In this document: piece after piece, positions 29,301 to 31,319 of the stretch
How the letters are laid out: the number at the start of each line of letters is the position of its first letter
How positions within the stretch are numbered: position 1 is the first letter of the stretch
DNA from: Priapulus caudatus
Taxonomy: Eukaryota; Priapulida; Priapulimorpha; Priapulimorphida; Priapulidae
Length of the DNA: 31,319 nt
Direction of reading: 5' to 3'
Assembly: GCF_000485595.1 (NCBI RefSeq)
Contig: NW_014577653.1
Span: forward strand, 119,297-150,615
The notes under the pieces: model-generated
Seen by the model: the letters and a program-made list of their open reading frames with translations, nothing else
What the model was told of the DNA's origin: nothing
Database searches by the model: none
Translations under genes and position numbers: made by a program

Positions 29301-30965
29301 CTATCAAAAATAGTTATATAAATTGAGACGCAACAGCAGGAGGCAACAAAGTATTGACTCCTCACATTCCCCATTATATCTACCTCATCATAGTATTTCT
29401 GCAGCTCATTGTGTATAGGAATTTCTGATGGTGACACCAGCTTCTTCTTATTTCTAGGTGGTACTTTTAGACCTTGTTCCTATGCATGAAACAAAATCAC
29501 GTCATGCCAGTAATAAGTATAATGTGTATTACAGAGATTACCACAAACAAATATTTTTAGGCAATGCAAGAAACAACACAAAATTCACTCGCCTCCATTT
29601 CAGATAATTATATTACTGGCTTAATTATGCGATGAGTTTGTGTGTGAATTCAGTTTTAGCGAACAAGTGTCTTAAACGTAGTTTTAACTACTACATGGCC
29701 CTAGCCGACAACAGTGGGGTATGCAAAGAAAAAAATCGTATATATATATACATAGCAAACTATATGAAACCCCCTTTTAAAATAAGAACTAAAATATAAA
29801 AGAAATACAGCTATGACTCAGGTGTTACCTCACCTTACTAGACACAGTCATCTCAGATCCTGATCGATTCAGCTGCCTGAATTCAATATCAGCCAGCCTA
29901 GAGGAGAGGTCTATCAATGAAGCACTTTTCTTTCCTATAAATGAAATTTTAAAATGACATCAGTTCCAACATCAACTGGCACGCACTTAATCGGCAAATG
30001 CCCACGGCATCAGACTTCTCATCATAACATGTTAAAATGTTCACGTGTCACTTTACGCTACACTATCAACAAATGGTGTAATGTGTCCTCTGGAAATCTA
30101 GATTTTACATGTAGATGACTGCCTTGCCTTTGGAGACCACGGTTAGGTTCGCAGAGCACTCCTCTTTCCCTAGTCGGTTCTTCGTCACAGCCATAAACAT
30201 AGCATTGTCAATCAAGGTCGTTGGGTGGATGACAAGTGTCCACTCCCCTCCTCCGAGACTCTCTGCATTTCAGGTAATGGAACTTATATATTGCCCACCG
30301 ATCCAGTTTCGTTTTTTAATATTTTTTCAAATTTCTATTTTTTGATAAGTTTTAAATGATATTTTATGTAGTTGAAATCAAGACACAAGCATGGAGAATA
30401 AAGTGAATAGGTGTAATTTCTGCCACATCAGTGTTATTACAATAATATACATGTATATGCAGTGAAAACCAACCTCAAGTTTCAATCGGTAATAAAAATA
30501 TGTTTGCTACTTAATAAAGGGTGGATAAACAAGCGTCAATAAGTTAAGAATCTATGGATATGAAAAAGCCTTTAAAAGAACTTAGCTAATACTGTGAGTG
30601 ATAAACATAGTAAAAAAGGCACTGCATCAGAAATTACTCACATGTGTTCAACATTACGTCAGTAAAGATCTTTCTACCATACTGGCATACAGACGATGGG
30701 GACGAGAAGGCTCATCTACAGTTTGCTGAACCAAAAATCGGATCTGACTAAAGCAACAATTTACCATATGAAAGAAACATATGTATTTACTTACCAATTG
30801 TGTAGCGATCACAGTTTGCTATTCTCTTGCCATTCCTATAGAAGTTAAGTGAGGGTATAGGATATCCCGTCACAATGCACATGAACTCAGCCGGGCCACC
30901 CTCAGTAACTTTCTGGTTGCGCAACTTCAATTTGAATTGCGGTGCCTGCTCCTGCTCATCGCTCT
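21131..30965 (-). CDS. Unrecognised modular protein: Ig I-set domain, PEVK-like repeats, long disordered C-terminus (11 visible exons; 5' end missing)
   Basis: The product is not recognised. In protein order: an Ig I-set domain across the first two visible exons; charged linker exons (DLSSRLADIEFRQLNRSG, EIPIHNELQKYYDE, VTRIIEERTRREMLKLTAGK, IKQEQYLRDYYVQG); seven 14-residue repeats of type DVNVTVKKQPAAET; 67-residue repeats; a short exon with RMPSVTELRQKFIED; a 745-codon last exon with basic tracts, hexapeptide and 23-residue repeats, ending in SPSAVLARASFWDNRV and a short tail. Splice phases agree at all junctions, provided the 67-residue array is read through its small length errors. Ig plus P/V/K/E-rich repeats resembles titin/palladin-like cytoskeletal or sarcomeric proteins; that is inference. 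No transmembrane segment was seen in the exons. The N-terminus lies right of the window. It converges on the FERM gene across a 9.3-kb spacer. Confidence 0.85.
21347..21760 (-). repeat. 69-bp coding tandem repeat, six units
   Basis: Six units of 23 codons in register. The middle units are nearly identical in DNA (the + strand phrase GTCGTGTAGACACACC recurs at 21481, 21550 and 21619, exactly 69 bp apart), indicating recent expansion; the outer ones are diverged. Each carries RDDS and SSPD motifs. Confidence 0.92.
21951..22066 (-). repeat. 18-bp coding tandem repeat (hexapeptide)
   Basis: About seven HGSLPH/DGSLPR units; the + strand shows GATCCGTG or GATCCGTC every 18 bp. Confidence 0.85.
23709..23778 (-). 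CDS. Modular gene small exon
   Basis: Acceptor GAACACTTAG, donor AAA|GTGAGC, phase 2 to 0, 23 codons: KELVRMPSVTELRQKFIED then QKKK. It bridges the phases of its neighbours exactly, which is what identified it. Confidence 0.83.
23935..24852 (-). mobile_element. 3' fragment of a non-LTR retrotransposon (decayed), intronic
   Basis: One minus-strand frame from 24852 to 23968 encodes the end of a reverse-transcriptase polyprotein: a Cys/His cluster (CVVCRKG, RCRGCAHWLHKKC, DFCCKRC), then FDGRPLLEVQIGQDKLEVV, PSFCYLGDTLSAGGGCELAT, GKFRKLLPVL, a stretch reading MLHGGETWAV and LQRLRRNDRAMIRWIC, and RLRWHGHVQRS with RGRPKMSWKEVVKKD. Two in-frame stops (TGA 24472-24474, TAA 24313-24315) interrupt it. 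This C-terminal arrangement is common in non-LTR elements of marine invertebrates. The 5' RT core is absent, as after 5' truncation. It has the same orientation as the host gene. Confidence 0.85.
24984..25026. repeat. TA microsatellite
   Basis: (TA)n with a few interruptions, directly 3' of the donor of the 67-residue-repeat exon. Similar TA runs occur at about 26184-26236 and 27319-27344. Confidence 0.85.
25037..26059 (-). CDS. Modular gene exon with 67-residue repeats and apparent frame breaks
   Basis: Acceptor GTTTTGCAG, donor AAG|GTATGT. A lead block (DPKVVIAEQKKPPADTEIQV, TPRVAAPVTKPASD) is followed by 67-residue (201-bp) units: PHIDKSMNANAEVKIQSPKV, HASEFNVKVHKDLN, KPSSDVKVQTPKV, HHDADVVD. 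The third unit is followed by a second lead block and a fourth unit. Against the repeat consensus there are extra bases at about 25610 (+1), 25295 (+1), 25216 (+1) and 25172 (+2). Removing these 5 nt leaves 338 codons with both exon ends in phase with their neighbours. Assembly error, polymorphism and decay are all possible. Confidence 0.72.
26254..26632 (-). CDS. Modular gene exon with seven 14-residue repeats
   Basis: Acceptor GGCTTTTAG, donor CAG|GTATTT, phase 0 to 1, 126 codons. After IVKNVNVPVKPPETEK come seven 14-residue units at 26291-26584, among them DVDVTVKKQPAAET, DVNVTVKKQLTVKE, DLNIVVSKQPIIKK and DVNITVTKKPATEK. Each unit alternates a hydrophobic D-V-x-V-x-V strand with a basic turn; P, V, K, T and E dominate as in PEVK-type elastic segments. 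The exon ends with VKLVNAPKIYKP. Confidence 0.85.
26291..26584 (-). repeat. 42-bp coding tandem repeat, seven units
   Basis: Seven 14-codon units in register, diverged in DNA but conserved in the Asp start, the V-x-V-x-V core and the K-K/K-Q turn, which suggests selection on the protein. Confidence 0.85.
26880..27775. mobile_element. Intronic repeat element with long inverted arms and terminal hairpin
   Basis: The left flank carries AAGGTCAAGGTCAAGG-type words (26930-27090). Then inverted arms 27127-27290 and 27477-27640 (164 bp each, scattered mismatches) enclose an AT-rich core with TA and AAATTT runs. A (GGC)n run follows at 27678-27702, then a terminal hairpin at 27721-27748 and ACAATAAAA. 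Open frames here come from the arms. It lies in the intron between the 14-residue-repeat exon and the exon at 27911. Confidence 0.65.
27721..27748 (+). repeat. Terminal hairpin of the intronic element
   Basis: TATCCCC and CGAAC pair with GTTCG and GGGGATA, followed by CAATAAAA. Confidence 0.65.
27911..28138 (-). CDS. Modular gene exon (conserved-looking linker)
   Basis: Acceptor TTTTTTAACAG, donor ATG|GTGCGT, phase 0 both ends, 76 codons. Encodes EFEKIFYGGEENVPHPLVGD, ETPYDIYITEGEARIDCG and IKQEQYLRDYYVQGLKKQQ. Confidence 0.86.
28210..28326 (-). other. Possible alternative exon within an intron
   Basis: An open stretch with a good donor (AAG|GTAACA) that would join in phase 0 to the next exon. 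It encodes QSDVRPMTNSDEDFDFK at its end and contains ATG codons at 28323 and 28335. No acceptor puts it in phase after the exon at 28357-28591; the best one (TTATTCATCAG, exon start 28289) would create an immediate TAA. It is either an alternative first exon, a truncating isoform or plain intron. Confidence 0.3.
28357..28591 (-). CDS. Modular gene exon (charged helix plus Pro-rich segment)
   Basis: Acceptor TTCTATAG, donor CAG|GTGTGA, phase 2 to 0, 78 codons. Encodes VCIDGEFCFDSPEEDES, then VTRERVTRIIEERTRREMLK (basic/acidic helix) and KMKPVPQPERPWPKVELKRE. It joins in phase to the exon at 27911-28138. Confidence 0.85.
28592..29110 (-). other. Intron
   Basis: 519 bp, nothing recognised. Confidence 0.7.
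29111..29208 (-). CDS. Modular gene exon (linker)
   Basis: Acceptor TTTAAAG, donor TGA|GTAAGT, phase 0 to 2. Encodes MKAERERQEHEAYEPARHK and NINIDNLPPPE. Confidence 0.83.
29384..29479 (-). CDS. Modular gene exon (linker)
   Basis: Acceptor GCATAG, donor GAG|GTAGAT, phase 0 both ends, 32 codons. Encodes EQGLKVPPRNKKKLVSPSE and IPIHNELQKYYDE. Confidence 0.85.
29480..29833 (-). other. Intron
   Basis: 354 bp with a short TA microsatellite near 29739-29752; nothing else. Confidence 0.7.
29834..29934 (-). CDS. Modular gene exon (linker)
   Basis: Acceptor TTTATAG, donor AAG|GTGAGG, phase 1 to 0. Encodes KKSASLIDLSSRLADIEFRQ and LNRSGSEMTVSSK, probably helical. Confidence 0.85.
30128..30262 (-). 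CDS. Modular gene exon (Ig domain, second half; GC donor)
   Basis: Acceptor GAAATGCAG; 135 nt joining in phase with the previous exon. Encodes SLGGGEWTLVIHPTTLIDNA and MFMAVTKNRLGKEECSANLT, strands E to G. The F-strand Cys expected in the D-x-G-x-Y-x-C motif is Ala here. The donor that keeps the frame is AAAG|GCAAGG, a GC-type donor; the next exon then continues in phase. Confidence 0.78.
30263..30794 (-). other. Intron inside the Ig domain
   Basis: 532 bp, AT-rich, nothing recognised. Confidence 0.7.
30795..30965 (-). CDS. Modular gene, first visible exon (Ig domain, first half)
   Basis: Acceptor TTAATAG, donor TTG|GTAAGT, phase 1 to 1. Encodes APQFKLKLRNQKVTEGGPAE, then FMCIVTGYPIPSLNFYRNGK and DRYTI: strands A to E of an I-set Ig. 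The B-strand Cys is present; the usual C-strand Trp is Phe. Confidence 0.88.
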
Positions 30966-31035
30966 CTATTAATTGAAATATATGCATACTTTAGATGACA
31001 GTCAGATTGTTTAAACTCATTCACATACTAAAGTG

Positions 31036-31069
<34 letters not shown>

Positions 31070-31150
31070 CTAGCGGGATAGCCGGCGTTGCCCGGGGAAA
31101 TCAGTGCCGGGCGTTACTCAGTTGGTGACCGCTTGGTTGAAAGGAAAATA
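31036..31150. mobile_element. TA microsatellite followed by TE-like terminus
   Basis: (TA)n at about 31036-31069, then TACTAGCGGGATAGCCGGCG and TTGCCCGGGG. An opening of this kind is common at ends of dispersed invertebrate repeats (recollection). The family is not assigned. Confidence 0.4.
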
Positions 31151-31159
31151 CCCCAAAAA

Positions 31160-31319
31160 ATCTAACTATCTATCTATCCATGAATCCATGCATGCATCCA
31201 TCCATCCATTCCATGCCATGCCATCCCATCCCATCCCATCGCACCGCATCCCATCCCATCCCATCCCATATCCCATCCCATCTCATCCCATGACATCCCA
31301 TGCCATGCCATACCATGCC
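31160..31319. repeat. CCAT/CCATC microsatellite, runs off the right edge
   Basis: CTAT, CATG, CCAT and CATCC units follow one another to the end of the window. Confidence 0.9.

Overview
The window looks like a piece of an intron-rich, repeat-laden animal genome, probably a marine invertebrate bilaterian; the species cannot be read from it. Evidence: spliced genes with canonical GT-AG sites, a clear metazoan FERM-domain cortical protein, an Ig I-set domain in a gene with muscle-protein character, remnants of non-LTR retrotransposons and foldback DNA elements, many TA/CA/TTAA microsatellites and one 10-N assembly gap.

Layout: (1) 1-3508 is repeat territory: a ~1 kb pyrimidine-strand satellite, a 98-bp near-perfect hairpin element flanked by TA, a ~1.1 kb foldback element that carries a second palindromic element nested in its left arm, then AT-rich DNA. 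(2) 3509-11820 (+) holds 14 exons of an EPB41L5/Yurt-type band 4.1 protein (partial FERM, FERM-adjacent segment, disordered tail, PDZ-ligand C-terminus). Its first exons were not found and probably lie left of the window. All 14 exon phases agree and sum to 652 residues plus stop. (3) 11821-21130 lies between the two convergent 3' ends. It holds the 3' UTR of the first gene, several hairpins, a CpG-rich patch, a candidate DNA transposon with 5-bp target duplication, a CA/CG tract, a TE scrap and the assembly gap. (4) 21131-30965 (-) holds 11 exons of an unrecognised modular protein whose N-terminus lies right of the window. In protein order: an Ig I-set domain, charged linker exons, seven tandem 14-residue P/E/V/K-rich repeats, 67-residue repeats, and a 745-residue disordered last exon with basic tracts, 6-residue and 23-residue repeats and a compact C-terminal motif. 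Its introns contain a decayed non-LTR retrotransposon 3' fragment and an inverted-repeat element. (5) 31036-31319 is microsatellite and TE-like sequence.

The two genes point at each other tail to tail. The first is an epithelial polarity/cortex protein. The second, by its Ig domain and PEVK-like repeats, may be an elastic or scaffold protein of the cytoskeleton or sarcomere; that is inference. No functional coupling between them is visible. The most notable points are the unusual repeat architecture of the second gene, four apparent reading-frame breaks inside its 67-residue repeat array whose sum leaves both exon ends in phase, an in-frame stop-free 87-nt intron in the FERM F3 lobe, and the set of hairpin and nested mobile elements.
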